Assembly (NCBI GenBank): GCA_946480465.1
Contig: CAMLJY010000021.1
Span: 21,473-85,472, forward strand
From: an uncultured Burkholderiales bacterium
Lineage (GTDB): Bacteria > Pseudomonadota > Gammaproteobacteria > Burkholderiales > Burkholderiaceae
Reading direction: 5' to 3'
Length of the DNA stretch: 64,000 bases
The notes under the pieces were generated by a model. That model was not told where the DNA came from and searched no databases. It saw only the letters and a list, made by a program, of their open reading frames with translations. Both the position numbers and the translations under genes were made by a program. Within the stretch, counting starts at the first letter, position 1. The number at the start of each line of letters is the position of its first letter. Shown piece after piece: positions 1-8,930 of the stretch.

Positions 1-254
1 AGGTTCCAGTGGTGCGACAGCAGCACGAGCGTGGCGTCCGTCGGTGGCAGGGGCTCGACCTGGTCGCGCACCACGGTGCGCGACCCGGCCTGCTCGGCGA
101 GGCGCTGCAGCGTGTACCAGCGGTTGCTGGCGGCCTCGCCCTGGGGCCGCAGCGGCTCGGTGGATTCGTGCCACTCGGTGGCCCGCCACAGCCAGGTGCC
201 ACCGGCGGCCAGCGCGGCGAGCAGCACGAAGGTAAGGACTGGCCGCAGCCTCAT
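1..254 (-). CDS. DUF4350 domain protein (N-terminal part; runs off left edge)
   Basis: The window shows the first 84 residues. The protein opens with MRLRPVLTFVLLAALAAGG, a membrane anchor or signal segment, followed by a region ending in LVLLSHHWN that fits the DUF4350 fold (a GATase-like, Rossmann-type domain of unknown function). Its ATG overlaps the stop of the upstream DUF4129 gene as ATGA, so the two are translationally coupled. In Burkholderiales this gene sits between the DUF4129 gene and moxR/DUF58 genes of a MoxR AAA+ ATPase cluster, which I infer lies beyond position 1. No enzymatic activity is established for the family. Confidence 0.75.
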   Translation of the reverse strand, partial: MRLRPVLTFVLLAALAAGGTWLWRATEWHESTEPLRPQGEAASNRWYTLQRLAEQAGSRTVVRDQVEPLPPTDATLVLLSHHWN

Positions 255-1021
255 CGCGCCGGCTCCGGCTCCGGTGCCGGCCAAGCGCCGTCAAAGCCCT
301 GGCACAGGGCCAGCACCTGGGCCGGCGGCGGCAAGTCTGCGCCGTACACCGCGCGCTGCCAGACCAGGACCAGCGAGGTGGCGTAGTCCAGCACCGCCGC
401 CGGCACCCGTGGGCGGGCCAGGGCCAGGCATTCCCGTTCGGTGCTGGACGCGCGGATCGGCACGCCGCAGGCATGCACCAGCCGCGACAGCGCGCCGCGG
501 TACAGCAGCGACAGCGCGGCCACCGCGTCGCCCTGTTGCAGCAGTGCCGCCGCCGCGGCGCCGACGTCAGCGGGAAGGCTGTCGGGCCGGATGTCGAGCG
601 AGCGCACGTGGGTCGGCGGCACGGCGGGCAGCGGCGCGAAGGCGCCACCGCGCAGCCGCAGCCAGCGCGGCAGCAGGGCCGCGGCAGCGGCCACCGCCAG
701 CGCGCCCGCCAACCAGACCAGCAGGCGCCCGTTGTCCGCCAGCCAGCCCATCAACCCGTCGAACCAGCCATCGCGGTCGCGCTCGGGGGGGCTGTCCGGC
801 TCGTCGTCCTGCTTCTTCAGGCGCAGCGAGCGCTTGGTCTCGGTGGCGAACAACAAGGGATCGGCGCGCAGGCGCTGGGCCGCGGACTCGATGCGGGCGG
901 CGTCCAGCGCCGCGGCGGACGCGGCGGGCGCGGCCGGCCGCTGCGCCCGGGCGAACGGCCCCGCCAGCAGCAGGGCGAGTCCGAGGCACGACAGCAGCGG
1001 CCTAACGCGCAAATGCACCAC
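251..1021 (-). CDS. DUF4129 domain-containing membrane protein
   Basis: 256 residues. An N-terminal signal-like segment (about residues 8-25) is followed by an extracytoplasmic stretch, one transmembrane helix (about 96-118, WLAGALAVAAAAALLPRWL) and a C-terminal DUF4129 domain rich in paired Leu/Ala helices (PADVGAAAAALLQQGDAVAALSLLYRGALSRLV). GTG is the likely start; the first codons overlap the upstream gene by 20 bases and the stop overlaps the next gene as ATGA. The family accompanies MoxR ATPase/DUF58 gene sets thought to act in envelope or metal-centre maturation; the exact role is unknown. Confidence 0.8.
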   Translation of the reverse strand: MVHLRVRPLLSCLGLALLLAGPFARAQRPAAPAASAAALDAARIESAAQRLRADPLLFATETKRSLRLKKQDDEPDSPPERDRDGWFDGLMGWLADNGRLLVWLAGALAVAAAAALLPRWLRLRGGAFAPLPAVPPTHVRSLDIRPDSLPADVGAAAAALLQQGDAVAALSLLYRGALSRLVHACGVPIRASSTERECLALARPRVPAAVLDYATSLVLVWQRAVYGADLPPPAQVLALCQGFDGAWPAPEPEPAR

Positions 1022-1724
1022 GCAGCTCCTGTTCCACGTCCCAGGCCTCGAGTTCGACGCGGCGGTTCAGGTACATCGCGAAGCCGGCGGCGACGTAGAA
1101 GGGCTCGAGCAGGGCGACGGCCGCGGCATAGGCCAGCGTCGACATCTCGTCGGCTGCAGCACCGTGCTGAATCCACGCCCAGAAGTCGCCCTGGCCCTTG
1201 GGCTGCAGCCACAGCAGCAGGGCCAGCGGTACCAGGGCCAGCGCCATCTCGGCCTGCGCGAAGGCGGCATGCACCAGCGCGGCCGGCCAGCGCCGGCCGC
1301 GCAGCAGCAGGCGCCGGCGGCGCCGGCGGTCGGCACCCCGCTGGCCTTCGAGCTGGTGGATGGGCTGGGTGAAGGCGCGCCACGGCGACAGGCGGCGCCA
1401 GGTCAGCGTGGCGAACCAGTCGCCGTACAGCACCTGGCGCCGGGCGATCCACAGCTCGCGCCAGCCGGTGCGTTCGCCGAACACCGCGCGTGAATGGCAG
1501 AACAGCAGGATGCGGTCGAACCAGGGCTTGGACCAGAACAGCAGCAACCACGGCACCCAGCCGTCGTTGCCCGGGTAGCACAGCGCGATGAGGCTCAGGC
1601 CGATCCACGGCGGCAGGAACAGGCGCCACGCGCTGCCGTTGGCCTGCGCCAGGCGCAGGCCGAGGTCTGCCGCCTCGTGCATGCCGCGCAGGCGCAGGTT
1701 CACCACCAGGGCCTGAACCTTCAT
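1002..1724 (-). CDS. Conserved membrane protein of the MoxR/DUF4129 cluster
   Basis: 240 residues from ATG at 1724. Hydrophobic segments are seen at about 39-66 (FLPPWIGLSLIALCYPGNDGW region), 150-170 (MALALVPLALLLWL) and 190-215 (LAYAAAVALLEPFYVAAGFAMYL), with an Arg-rich linker between them. It overlaps the SpoIIM-like gene upstream by 4 bases and the DUF4129 gene downstream by 20, so it belongs to one transcription unit. I do not recognise a named domain; position and topology match the unnamed membrane protein regularly found here in betaproteobacterial MoxR clusters. Confidence 0.7.
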   Translation of the reverse strand: MKVQALVVNLRLRGMHEAADLGLRLAQANGSAWRLFLPPWIGLSLIALCYPGNDGWVPWLLLFWSKPWFDRILLFCHSRAVFGERTGWRELWIARRQVLYGDWFATLTWRRLSPWRAFTQPIHQLEGQRGADRRRRRRLLLRGRRWPAALVHAAFAQAEMALALVPLALLLWLQPKGQGDFWAWIQHGAAADEMSTLAYAAAVALLEPFYVAAGFAMYLNRRVELEAWDVEQELRGAFAR

Positions 1725-2731
1725 GGGTGGAGCCCTTGGCGCGGTCGCCCTGGCAGCAGCAGGACCGCCAGCACCAGCAGCCAGCACAGCGCCCCGGCCA
1801 CGCCCTTGACCCAGGGCTGGACCCACTGCGCGGACGACCAGAAGGCTTCGATGGCGGCCGCGATGACGAGCATCGCGATAACCCCGTAGATGATCGGCAG
1901 CAGCCGTGCGCCGGCCTCGCGCAGGGCCTGGCTGCGGCTGGCACGGCCCGGCATCAGCACCGCGCTGCCCAGCCCGAGGCCGGCGGCGCCGGACAGCACG
2001 ATGGCCGTCAACTCGAAGGCCGAGTGCGTGACGACGAAGGACCAGAAGGGCTCGCCATGGCCACGCACGGTCAGGAAGCCGGCGACCGCGCCGATGTACA
2101 CGCCATTGAAGGCCAGGTAGAACAGGCTGCCCACGCCCGCGATCAGGCCGCTGGCGAAGCACTGGAACGAGATGCGGATGTTGTTGAAGATGTAGTAGCC
2201 GAACATCGTCCAGTCGCTTTCCGCGCCGCGATCGGGCATGCGGCCGACGGGGCCGGCGTTGCTGTACATCGTTTCGAAATTGCGCACGTCCTCGGCCGAC
2301 AGCAGCATCAGGATCGCACCCGGATCGACGTAGCTCCACAAACCCAGCGCCACGCCCGGCAGCAGGAAGACCAGCGCCGACAGCAGCACCAGCACGGCAT
2401 GCGCGCGCACCGCCCGCGGAAACGCCAGCAGCAAGGCCTGGGCGGCGCGCCAGGACCCCAGCGCCTGGTGGCGGTAGATGCGCTGGTGCGCGCGGTGCGC
2501 CAGGTCGTCGAGGCGCTCGACCAGGTGCAGCGGGTAGCCGCGGGAACGCGCGAGCGCCAGGTGTTCGCAGCACTGGCGGTACAGGCGCGCGAACTCGGCC
2601 GCGTCGAGCCGGTGGGCGGCCGACGCGGCGGACCCGGCCACGTGGAAAGGATGCCGGCGGGGGCCCGACATCGCGTCTTCCAGCGCCTGCCAGGTGGGGG
2701 CGTAGCGGGTCTCGAACTGCAGCGGACTCAC
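1721..2731 (-). CDS. Stage II sporulation protein M (SpoIIM)-like membrane protein
   Basis: 336 residues. I chose GTG at 2731 because it gives the usual family opening (SPLQFETRYAPTWQALE) and is preceded by GGAAGGAAG, a good ribosome site; an in-frame start at 2827 would add 32 Arg/Pro-rich residues unlike the family. The N-terminal ~90 residues are helical and soluble; then come several transmembrane helices of the SpoIIM/DUF95 type (AVLVLLSALVFLLPGVALGLW, LIAGVGSLFYLAFNGVYIGAVAGF, SAFELTAIVLSGAAGLGLG). The organism does not sporulate; in Proteobacteria these genes pair with RDD and MoxR genes and their role is unknown. Confidence 0.85.
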   Translation of the reverse strand: MSPLQFETRYAPTWQALEDAMSGPRRHPFHVAGSAASAAHRLDAAEFARLYRQCCEHLALARSRGYPLHLVERLDDLAHRAHQRIYRHQALGSWRAAQALLLAFPRAVRAHAVLVLLSALVFLLPGVALGLWSYVDPGAILMLLSAEDVRNFETMYSNAGPVGRMPDRGAESDWTMFGYYIFNNIRISFQCFASGLIAGVGSLFYLAFNGVYIGAVAGFLTVRGHGEPFWSFVVTHSAFELTAIVLSGAAGLGLGSAVLMPGRASRSQALREAGARLLPIIYGVIAMLVIAAAIEAFWSSAQWVQPWVKGVAGALCWLLVLAVLLLPGRPRQGLHP

Positions 2732-2789
2732 GCGGCTTCCTTCCGCGCGATGCGCTCCAGGATCCGGGCTGCGGAACGGGCCGGGGGTC

Positions 2790-3551
2790 TCATGCTGCCG
2801 GTGCGTTCGGCGCGGCCCGCCCGCCATCGGCCGGAGCGCGTGCGCCCGACGTTGGCCCGCCGCTTCCCGGGTGCCCCATCAGCCAGGCCGCAATCGCATG
2901 CAGCCGCTGCGCCGGCGCGGCATCGGCCGCGCTGCCGCCCCAGGCGCTGCTGGCGAGGGCGGCCAGTTCGTCGGCGCGCTCCGGCGTCAGCCGCGGTGCG
3001 CGCGCGGCCCAGGCCAGGATCACGGCATGTTCGCGCAGCGCCAGCGGCCGCGCGGGAGCGGCCGGCGCGGTTTCCGGCGGGTGCGCCGCGGGCGACAGCG
3101 CGGGCCGGTGCACGACCAGCGTGCCGGCGGCGACGTCGCCGAGGCGGCGGAAGTCCGAGCGCAGCAGCAGGCTGAGCAGGCCCAGGCCGTAGGCGACCGG
3201 CAGGAAATCGGCCGCGCGCAGCAGGTTGCGCAGCAGCGAGGCGCCGGGCGTCACGGGCAGGCCGTCGTCCATCACCACGCGCAGCCCGAGCAGGCGCTTG
3301 CCGGGTGTCGCCGCGCCGGGCAGCAGCTCGAACAGCACCGGGTAGAACCATTCGAGCGCGAACACGCCGACCAGCATGATCACCGGCCCCAGGCCGGCGG
3401 TCCGGCCGATGGTCGTCACCAGCACGAACAGCAGGGCGAGGCGGATCAGCTGGTCGATCAAGAAGGCGAGCACCCGCGCCGACAGGCCGGCCGGGCGCAA
3501 TGCCAGGCCGATGCCTTCGGGCGCTTCGGCGGTGATCGTGGTGTCCAGCAT
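2790..3551 (-). CDS. RDD family membrane protein
   Basis: 253 residues from ATG at 3551, which gives the family opening MLDTTITAEAPEGIGLALR; a GTG at 3572, one base after the upstream stop, is an alternative. Transmembrane helices lie at about 28-50 (VLAFLIDQLIRLALLFVLV) and 55-85, and the RDD signature residues (R..A.LID; GKRLLGLRVV) are present. The C-terminal ~80 residues are soluble and Ala-rich. The gene is part of the same minus-strand operon as the SpoIIM-like gene, 58 bases away. RDD proteins are small membrane proteins, some implicated in ion or compatible-solute transport; function here is not known. Confidence 0.85.
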   Translation of the reverse strand: MLDTTITAEAPEGIGLALRPAGLSARVLAFLIDQLIRLALLFVLVTTIGRTAGLGPVIMLVGVFALEWFYPVLFELLPGAATPGKRLLGLRVVMDDGLPVTPGASLLRNLLRAADFLPVAYGLGLLSLLLRSDFRRLGDVAAGTLVVHRPALSPAAHPPETAPAAPARPLALREHAVILAWAARAPRLTPERADELAALASSAWGGSAADAAPAQRLHAIAAWLMGHPGSGGPTSGARAPADGGRAAPNAPAA

Positions 3552-3573
3552 CGGCGCGCTGTCCGCAGGCACT

Positions 3574-4095
3574 TCAGGCGCGAACGACGACGGTGTCCGC
3601 GATCAGGTCGTGCAGGCAGCGGCGCTGCGCGCGCAAGATCGGCAGCGCGTCGACCAGAAGGTAGAGCAAGAGCAGGTGCGGTACGGGCACCGTGGCCACG
3701 GCGAAGGTCAGGCCATGGCGCAGGCACAGCATGCGCCAGGCATCGACGGGCCTGCCGTCGGGGCGGACCATGCGCATGCCCAGCAGGTATTTGGCGAAGG
3801 TCTGGCCGCGCTTGACCATCAGCCAGCCCTGCATCGCCACGAACAGCGCGAAGCTGAGGGCCTCGTTGACCAGCAGGGTCGGGAAGTCTTCCTCCCCGGT
3901 GAGCGCAAAAGGTTTCCAGGGCGTGACCAGCGACACCAGCCACATGGCGCCCATCATGATGACGCCGTCGAGCAGCATGCCCAGGAACCGCAGCCCGCGG
4001 CCGGCCGGCTGCAGCTCACCGGCGGCGGGCGTGGGGTCGTCGATGCGTGCTGCCGGCGGTGCAAAGCGCCCGCCGGGGTGGTTGTCCTGGTCCAT
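3574..4095 (-). CDS. RDD family membrane protein, first gene of the cluster
   Basis: 173 residues. ATG at 4095 is preceded by GAGGGAGG at good spacing; an upstream in-frame start at 4149 has no such site. RDD features are visible: R-F-L-G-M-L-L-D in helix 1 (about residues 33-60), a central helix (LLVNEALSFALFVAMQGWLMVKRGQTFAKYLLGMRMV) and a final pair ending RRCLHDLIADTVVVRA, the typical H-D-L-x-x-x-T-V-V end of RDD proteins. It stops 1 base before the alternative GTG of the second RDD gene. Probably the promoter-proximal gene of the unit. Confidence 0.85.
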   Translation of the reverse strand: MDQDNHPGGRFAPPAARIDDPTPAAGELQPAGRGLRFLGMLLDGVIMMGAMWLVSLVTPWKPFALTGEEDFPTLLVNEALSFALFVAMQGWLMVKRGQTFAKYLLGMRMVRPDGRPVDAWRMLCLRHGLTFAVATVPVPHLLLLYLLVDALPILRAQRRCLHDLIADTVVVRA

Positions 4096-4179
4096 GGCCT
4101 CCCTCGTCCCAGCACGCCCAGGGGTGCCGGTGGCGGCGGATGTTAGCAACGCCCTGTCACGCGACAGCGCTTCGGCGCA

Positions 4180-5001
4180 CTACGGTTCTGGGGGGGACTC
4201 GGGCGCGAAGCTGTCCTGGAACATGAACCACAGCGACACGTAGAACGTCGCGCTGATGACGACGAAGCTGAGCGCGAAGAAGGCCATGGCCAGGGCCGGG
4301 CTGCCCAGCGCGGCGGTGAGCAGGCCGGCCCCGATGCCGGCCATGAGGCTGGCCAGCACCACCATGCCGAGCCAGCCCAGCCCGTAGACGAGGAAGGCGC
4401 CCTTGGTCCGCCACAGCGCCAGCGTGCTGGAGAACAGCGCCTGCGCCGCCGTCTGCCTGCCCCAGTGCACCAGCGCCAGCGCGTGCCAGAACGGTACCGA
4501 GAGCAGCGCGATGAGGAACGAGATGGTGTTGGTCAAGCGCTTGACGGCGGGGTGCACGAACACGTCCGTCAGCACCTTCGGATCGCCGCGGCCCTTGGCG
4601 TCGAACAGCGGCTTGAGGGCCTCGGTCAGTTCGCTGCCGCCCAGGCGCACGCCGATCTCGAAGATCAGCGCCACCGCGACGCCGAAGGCCATGCACAGCA
4701 GCAGCGATGTGCGGCGTTGCGGCTTCGGCTGCCGCGCCACCGCAAGCAGGTGGCCCAGCTGCACCGGCCGGCCCTGCGCGGCTTCCTGCGTGGCCAGCAT
4801 GAAGGCCAGCGACAGCATCGGCAGCGTGGCCAGCGACAGCACCGCCCCGACCACCGGCACCGCGCCGATCGCGCTTGCGATCGGCAGGTAGGACAGGAAC
4901 AGCAGCGAAAAGCGAAGTGGCTGCCGCAAGTACAGGCGCAACGCCTGGCGCAGCCACTGACTGCCCTGCATCGGGGGCACGTGGCGAAGTCGGAGGCCCA
5001 T
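4180..5001 (-). CDS. BPSS1780 family membrane protein
   Basis: 273 residues with about six hydrophobic helices (LLFLSYLPIASAIGAVPVVGAVL, SLLLCMAFGVAVALIFEIG, ISFLIALLSVPFWHALAL, AFLVYGLGWLGMVVLASLMAGIGAGLL, MAFFALSFVVISATFYVSLWFMF). The opening MGLRLRHVPPMQGSQWLRQALRLYLRQP (beginning shown by MGLRLRHVPPMQGSQWLRQA) matches the uncharacterised BPSS1780 membrane family of Burkholderiales, in which the gene commonly sits just after homoserine kinase. Here the two are on the same strand, 31 bases apart. No function is established. Confidence 0.8.
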   Translation of the reverse strand: MGLRLRHVPPMQGSQWLRQALRLYLRQPLRFSLLFLSYLPIASAIGAVPVVGAVLSLATLPMLSLAFMLATQEAAQGRPVQLGHLLAVARQPKPQRRTSLLLCMAFGVAVALIFEIGVRLGGSELTEALKPLFDAKGRGDPKVLTDVFVHPAVKRLTNTISFLIALLSVPFWHALALVHWGRQTAAQALFSSTLALWRTKGAFLVYGLGWLGMVVLASLMAGIGAGLLTAALGSPALAMAFFALSFVVISATFYVSLWFMFQDSFAPESPPEP

Positions 5002-5032
5002 CGTGAGGTGGCGAAGAAGGGCGGCGTGCGGC

Positions 5033-6001
5033 TCAGCGCGCCGGATGCCAGGGGGTGGCGATGCGCTCGCGCAGCACGCGTTCGAAGTGCGACGGGTCCT
5101 TCGGGTTCAGCAGCGAGGCCTCGCGTGGCAGGTGCCAGTCCGACAGGCGCGACAGCCAGAAGCGCAGCGCGGCGGCGCGCAGCAGCGCGGGCAGCAGGCG
5201 CAGCTCGGCGGTGGTCAGCGGGCGCTCCTGCTCGTAGGCGTCGATCAGCGCGGCCGCGCGGGCTTCGTCGAGCCGGCCGGTGTCGAGATCGATGCACCAG
5301 TCGTTCAGGCACACCGCGAGGTCGTAGCCGAAGGTGTCGGTGCCGGCGAAGTAGAAGTCGAAGCAGCCGGTGAGCTTCTCGTGGCCCGGCAGGCCCTCGA
5401 ACAGCGCGTTGTCGCGGAACAGGTCCGCATGCACCGCGCCGCGCGGGAGCGAGCGGTAGGCCGGTGCCGCGGCCAGCTGGCGCTGGAAGTCCAGTTCGTC
5501 GTTCAGCAGCGCGCATTGCGGCCCTTCCATGTGCGGCAGCACCAGCGGCGTGATGGCTTCGCACCACGGCAGGCCGCGCAGGTTGGGCTGCGACAGCGGG
5601 AAGTCGGCCACCGCCAGGTGCATGCGCGCCAGCAGGTGCCCCAGCTGCGCGCAGTGGTGCAGGTCAGGGGCCAGTTGGTGCGCGCCAGGCAGCGCGTTCA
5701 CCAGTGCCGCGGGCTTGCCGGCCACGTGGTGCAGGATCTCGCCCTGCGCGTCGGCACGGGGCTCGGGCACCGGCAGTCCGCGGCGCGCCAGGTGCTGCAT
5801 CAGCCGCAGGTAGAAGGGCAGCTGCTCGGCGGTCAGGCGCTCGAACAGCGTCAGCACCCAGCGGCCTTCGCTGCTGTCGACGAAGTAGTTGGTGTTCTCG
5901 ATGCCGCTGCCGATGCCTTGCAGGTCGTGCAGGGTGCCGGCACCGAGCCGGGTGAGCAATGCCGCCGCTTGATCGCGGCTGACTTCCGTGAAGACCGCCA
6001 T
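5033..6001 (-). CDS. thrB: Homoserine kinase, ThrB type II (APH fold)
   Basis: 322 residues, the normal length of the aminoglycoside-phosphotransferase-like homoserine kinases of Proteobacteria (not the GHMP kinase of enterics). It phosphorylates L-homoserine with ATP in threonine biosynthesis, in the cytoplasm. Visible signatures are the nucleotide-loop region (GSGIENTNYFVDS, about 31-43), the catalytic loop HADLFRDN (about 191-198) with Asp as base, and the metal-binding GCFDFYFAGTD (about 213-223), the latter the equivalent of the DFG/DFD motif. The start MAVFTEVSRDQ is typical. It is divergent from polA and precedes the BPSS1780 membrane gene. Confidence 0.93.
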   Translation of the reverse strand: MAVFTEVSRDQAAALLTRLGAGTLHDLQGIGSGIENTNYFVDSSEGRWVLTLFERLTAEQLPFYLRLMQHLARRGLPVPEPRADAQGEILHHVAGKPAALVNALPGAHQLAPDLHHCAQLGHLLARMHLAVADFPLSQPNLRGLPWCEAITPLVLPHMEGPQCALLNDELDFQRQLAAAPAYRSLPRGAVHADLFRDNALFEGLPGHEKLTGCFDFYFAGTDTFGYDLAVCLNDWCIDLDTGRLDEARAAALIDAYEQERPLTTAELRLLPALLRAAALRFWLSRLSDWHLPREASLLNPKDPSHFERVLRERIATPWHPAR

Positions 6002-6145
6002 GACGAGTGAACCTAGAGGCGCGAATGGCGCGCGATGGCGGGCGTGGACATCCGCGGGATTCTAAGCAACGCCCCGGCGCACAATCGGCGGCTTCCCGCG
6101 CGCGGCGGCGGTCTTTTCATCCCGCGGCTCCCCAAGGTCATCCCC

Positions 6146-8926
6146 ATGAGCGAATCCCCCGACACCGCCCCGATCCTGCTGCTGGTCGATGGCTCCAGCT
6201 ACCTGTACCGCGCCTACCACGCGCTGCCCGACCTGCGCGGCCCCGATGGCTTTCCCACCGGCGCGATCCACGGCTTCATCGCGATGATGAGCAAGCTGCG
6301 CGGCGACGTCGGCGCGGGGCATGCGGTGTGCGTCTTCGATGCCTCGGGCCCGACCTTCCGCGACGATTGGTACGACCAGTACAAGGCCAACCGCTCGCCC
6401 ATGCCCGATGACCTGCGGCAGCAGATCGCGCCGATCCACGAGGTGGTGAAGCTGCTGGGCTGGCCGATCCTGGAGGTGCCGGGCATCGAGGCGGACGACG
6501 CCATCGGCACGCTGGCCTGCATCGGCGCCACGCATGGCCACCAGGTGCTGATCTCCACCGGCGACAAGGACATGGCCCAGCTCGTGAACGACAAGGTCAC
6601 GCTGATCAACACCATGAGCAACGAGCGGCTGGACGTGGAGGGCGTGAAGGCCAAGTTCGGCGTCCCGCCGGACCGCATCGTCGACTACCTGACCCTGATC
6701 GGCGACGCGGTCGACAACGTGCCGGGCGTGGAGAAGGTGGGCCCGAAGACCGCGGCGAAGTGGATCGCCGAACACGGCTCGCTGGACGGGGTGATCGCCG
6801 CGGCCGGCAGCATCAAGGGCGTGGCCGGCGACAACCTGCGCAAGGCGCTGGACTGGCTGCCGATGGGCCGCAAGCTGGTGACCGTGCGCTGCGACTGCGA
6901 CCTGGCGCAGCACATCCCCGGCTGGCCCGCGATCGAGCAGCTGGCGCTGCGCGAGGTGGACCGCCCGGGGCTGCTGGACTTCTACCAGCGCTTCGGCTTC
7001 CGGGCCTGGCGCAAGCAGCTGGAAGAGAGCATGGGTATCGCGTCCGCGGCGGTGTCCGCGCCTGCGCGGCCCGCCGCGCCGGACCTGCCGCCGCCGCCCA
7101 GTTTCGACATCAAGCGCTTGTACGAGCCCATCTTCACGATGGAGCGGCTGCAGCACTGGCTGGGCGTGCTGCGCGCCGCGCCGCTGGCGGCGCTGGACAC
7201 CGAGACCGATTCGCTGGACCCGATGCGCGCGCGCATCGTCGGCCTGTCGTTCGCGGTGACCCCGGGCGAGGCGGCCTACGTGCCGCTGGGCCACAACTAC
7301 CCGGACGCGCCGGAGCAGCTGCCGATGGACGACGTCCTGGCCGCGCTGAAGCCGTGGCTCGAGGACGCCTCGGCAGCCAAGGTCGGACAGAACATCAAGT
7401 ACGACACCCACGTGCTGATGAACCATGGCATCAGCGTGCGTGGCTGGCGCTTCGACACGTTGCTGGAGAGCTACGTCGTCGAGGCGCACCTCAACCACGG
7501 CCTGGAGCGGCTGGCCGACCGGCACCTCGGCCGCAAGGGCCTGAGCTACGAGGACGTGTGCGGCAAGGGCGCGAACCAGATCCCGTTCGCGCAGGTGGAC
7601 GTGGCGCGCGCCACCGAGTACAGCGGCGAAGACAGCGAGATGACGCTGCAGGTGCACGAGGTGCTCTACCCCCGGATTGCAGCGTCCGAGGGTTTGAAGC
7701 GCGTGTACGAGCAGATCGAGATGCCGGTCTCCGAGATCCTCACCCGCATCGAGCGCCGCGGCGTGCTGATCGACAGCGCCCTGCTGGCGCGCCAGAGCCG
7801 CGAGCTGGCCGAGCGCATGCTGGCGCTGGAGCAGCAGGCCTACGACATCGCCGGCCAGCCCTTCAACCTGGGCTCGCCGAAGCAGATCGGCGAGATCCTG
7901 TTCAGCCCCGAGCGCCTGGCGCTGCCGGTGAAGAAGCGCACCGCCTCGGGCGCGCCGTCCACCGATGAAGAGGTGCTGGCCGAGCTGGCGGCCGACTACC
8001 CGCTGCCGGCCAGGATCCTGGAACACCGCAGCCTGGCGAAGCTGAAGGGCACCTACACCGACAAGCTGCCGCAGATGGTGAACCCCGCCACCGGCCGCGT
8101 GCACACCACCTACGGCCAGGCGGTGGCGGTGACCGGGCGCCTGGCCAGCAACGACCCCAACCTGCAGAACATCCCCATCCGCACGCCCGAAGGCCGCCGC
8201 GTGCGCGAGGCCTTCATCGCGCCGCCGGGCCACGTGATCATGTCGGCCGACTACTCGCAGATCGAGCTGCGCATCATGGCCCACATCAGCGGCGACCCCG
8301 GCCTGACGCGCGCCTTCGCCGAGGGCATGGACGTGCACCGCGCCACCGCGGCCGAGGTCTTCAACCTGTCGCCCGACGCGGTGACCAGCGAGCAGCGCCG
8401 CTACGCCAAGACCATCAACTTCGGCCTGATCTACGGCATGGGCGCCTTCGGGCTGGCGCAGTCGCTGGGCATCGAGCAGAAGGCCGCACGCGATTACATC
8501 GAGCGTTATTTCTCGCGCTTCGCCGGCGTCAAGCGCTACATGGACGAGACCAAGGCGCGCGCGGCGCAGCTGGGTTATGTCGAGACGCTGTTCGGCCGCC
8601 GCATCGAGCTGCCCGACATCCGCGGCGGCAACGGCCCGCGCCGCGCCGGCGCCGAGCGCCAGGCCATCAACGCGCCGATGCAGGGCACCGCGGCCGACCT
8701 GATCAAGCTGGCGATGATCGCGGTGCAGAAGGCCATCGATGCCGCCGGCGTGAAGACCGCGATGGTGATGCAGGTGCACGACGAACTGGTGCTCGAGGTG
8801 CCGACCGACGAGCTGGAATGGGCGCGCACGGAAGTGCCGCGGCTGATGGCCGGCGTGGCCCCGGAGATGAGCGTGCCCTTGCTGGCCGAGGTGGGCGTCG
8901 GCGCCAACTGGGAAGAAGCGCACTGA
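6146..8926 (+). CDS. polA: DNA polymerase I
   Basis: 926 residues from ATG at 6146; the open frame extends upstream but homology begins at APILLLVDGSSYLYRAYHAL. The N-terminal 5'-3' exonuclease (about 1-300) carries the metal-binding acidic residues (EADDAIGTLA, STGDKDMAQLV, GDAVDNVPGV). The middle 3'-5' proofreading domain (about 330-520) keeps the D-x-E motif (ALDTETDSLDP), so proofreading is probably active. The polymerase domain shows motif A (ADYSQIELRIMAHISGD), motif B (RRYAKTINFGLIYGMGAFGL) and motif C (QVHDELVLEVP). It fills gaps in excision repair and removes Okazaki primers. It ends 4 bases before the convergent EF-hand gene. Confidence 0.97.
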   Translation: MSESPDTAPILLLVDGSSYLYRAYHALPDLRGPDGFPTGAIHGFIAMMSKLRGDVGAGHAVCVFDASGPTFRDDWYDQYKANRSPMPDDLRQQIAPIHEVVKLLGWPILEVPGIEADDAIGTLACIGATHGHQVLISTGDKDMAQLVNDKVTLINTMSNERLDVEGVKAKFGVPPDRIVDYLTLIGDAVDNVPGVEKVGPKTAAKWIAEHGSLDGVIAAAGSIKGVAGDNLRKALDWLPMGRKLVTVRCDCDLAQHIPGWPAIEQLALREVDRPGLLDFYQRFGFRAWRKQLEESMGIASAAVSAPARPAAPDLPPPPSFDIKRLYEPIFTMERLQHWLGVLRAAPLAALDTETDSLDPMRARIVGLSFAVTPGEAAYVPLGHNYPDAPEQLPMDDVLAALKPWLEDASAAKVGQNIKYDTHVLMNHGISVRGWRFDTLLESYVVEAHLNHGLERLADRHLGRKGLSYEDVCGKGANQIPFAQVDVARATEYSGEDSEMTLQVHEVLYPRIAASEGLKRVYEQIEMPVSEILTRIERRGVLIDSALLARQSRELAERMLALEQQAYDIAGQPFNLGSPKQIGEILFSPERLALPVKKRTASGAPSTDEEVLAELAADYPLPARILEHRSLAKLKGTYTDKLPQMVNPATGRVHTTYGQAVAVTGRLASNDPNLQNIPIRTPEGRRVREAFIAPPGHVIMSADYSQIELRIMAHISGDPGLTRAFAEGMDVHRATAAEVFNLSPDAVTSEQRRYAKTINFGLIYGMGAFGLAQSLGIEQKAARDYIERYFSRFAGVKRYMDETKARAAQLGYVETLFGRRIELPDIRGGNGPRRAGAERQAINAPMQGTAADLIKLAMIAVQKAIDAAGVKTAMVMQVHDELVLEVPTDELEWARTEVPRLMAGVAPEMSVPLLAEVGVGANWEEAH

Positions 8927-8930
8927 CGCT

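Noticed and set aside
6062..8923. 953-codon open frame antisense to polA
   Set aside because: A shadow of high-GC coding; no ribosome site or recognisable domain, and polA is unmistakable.
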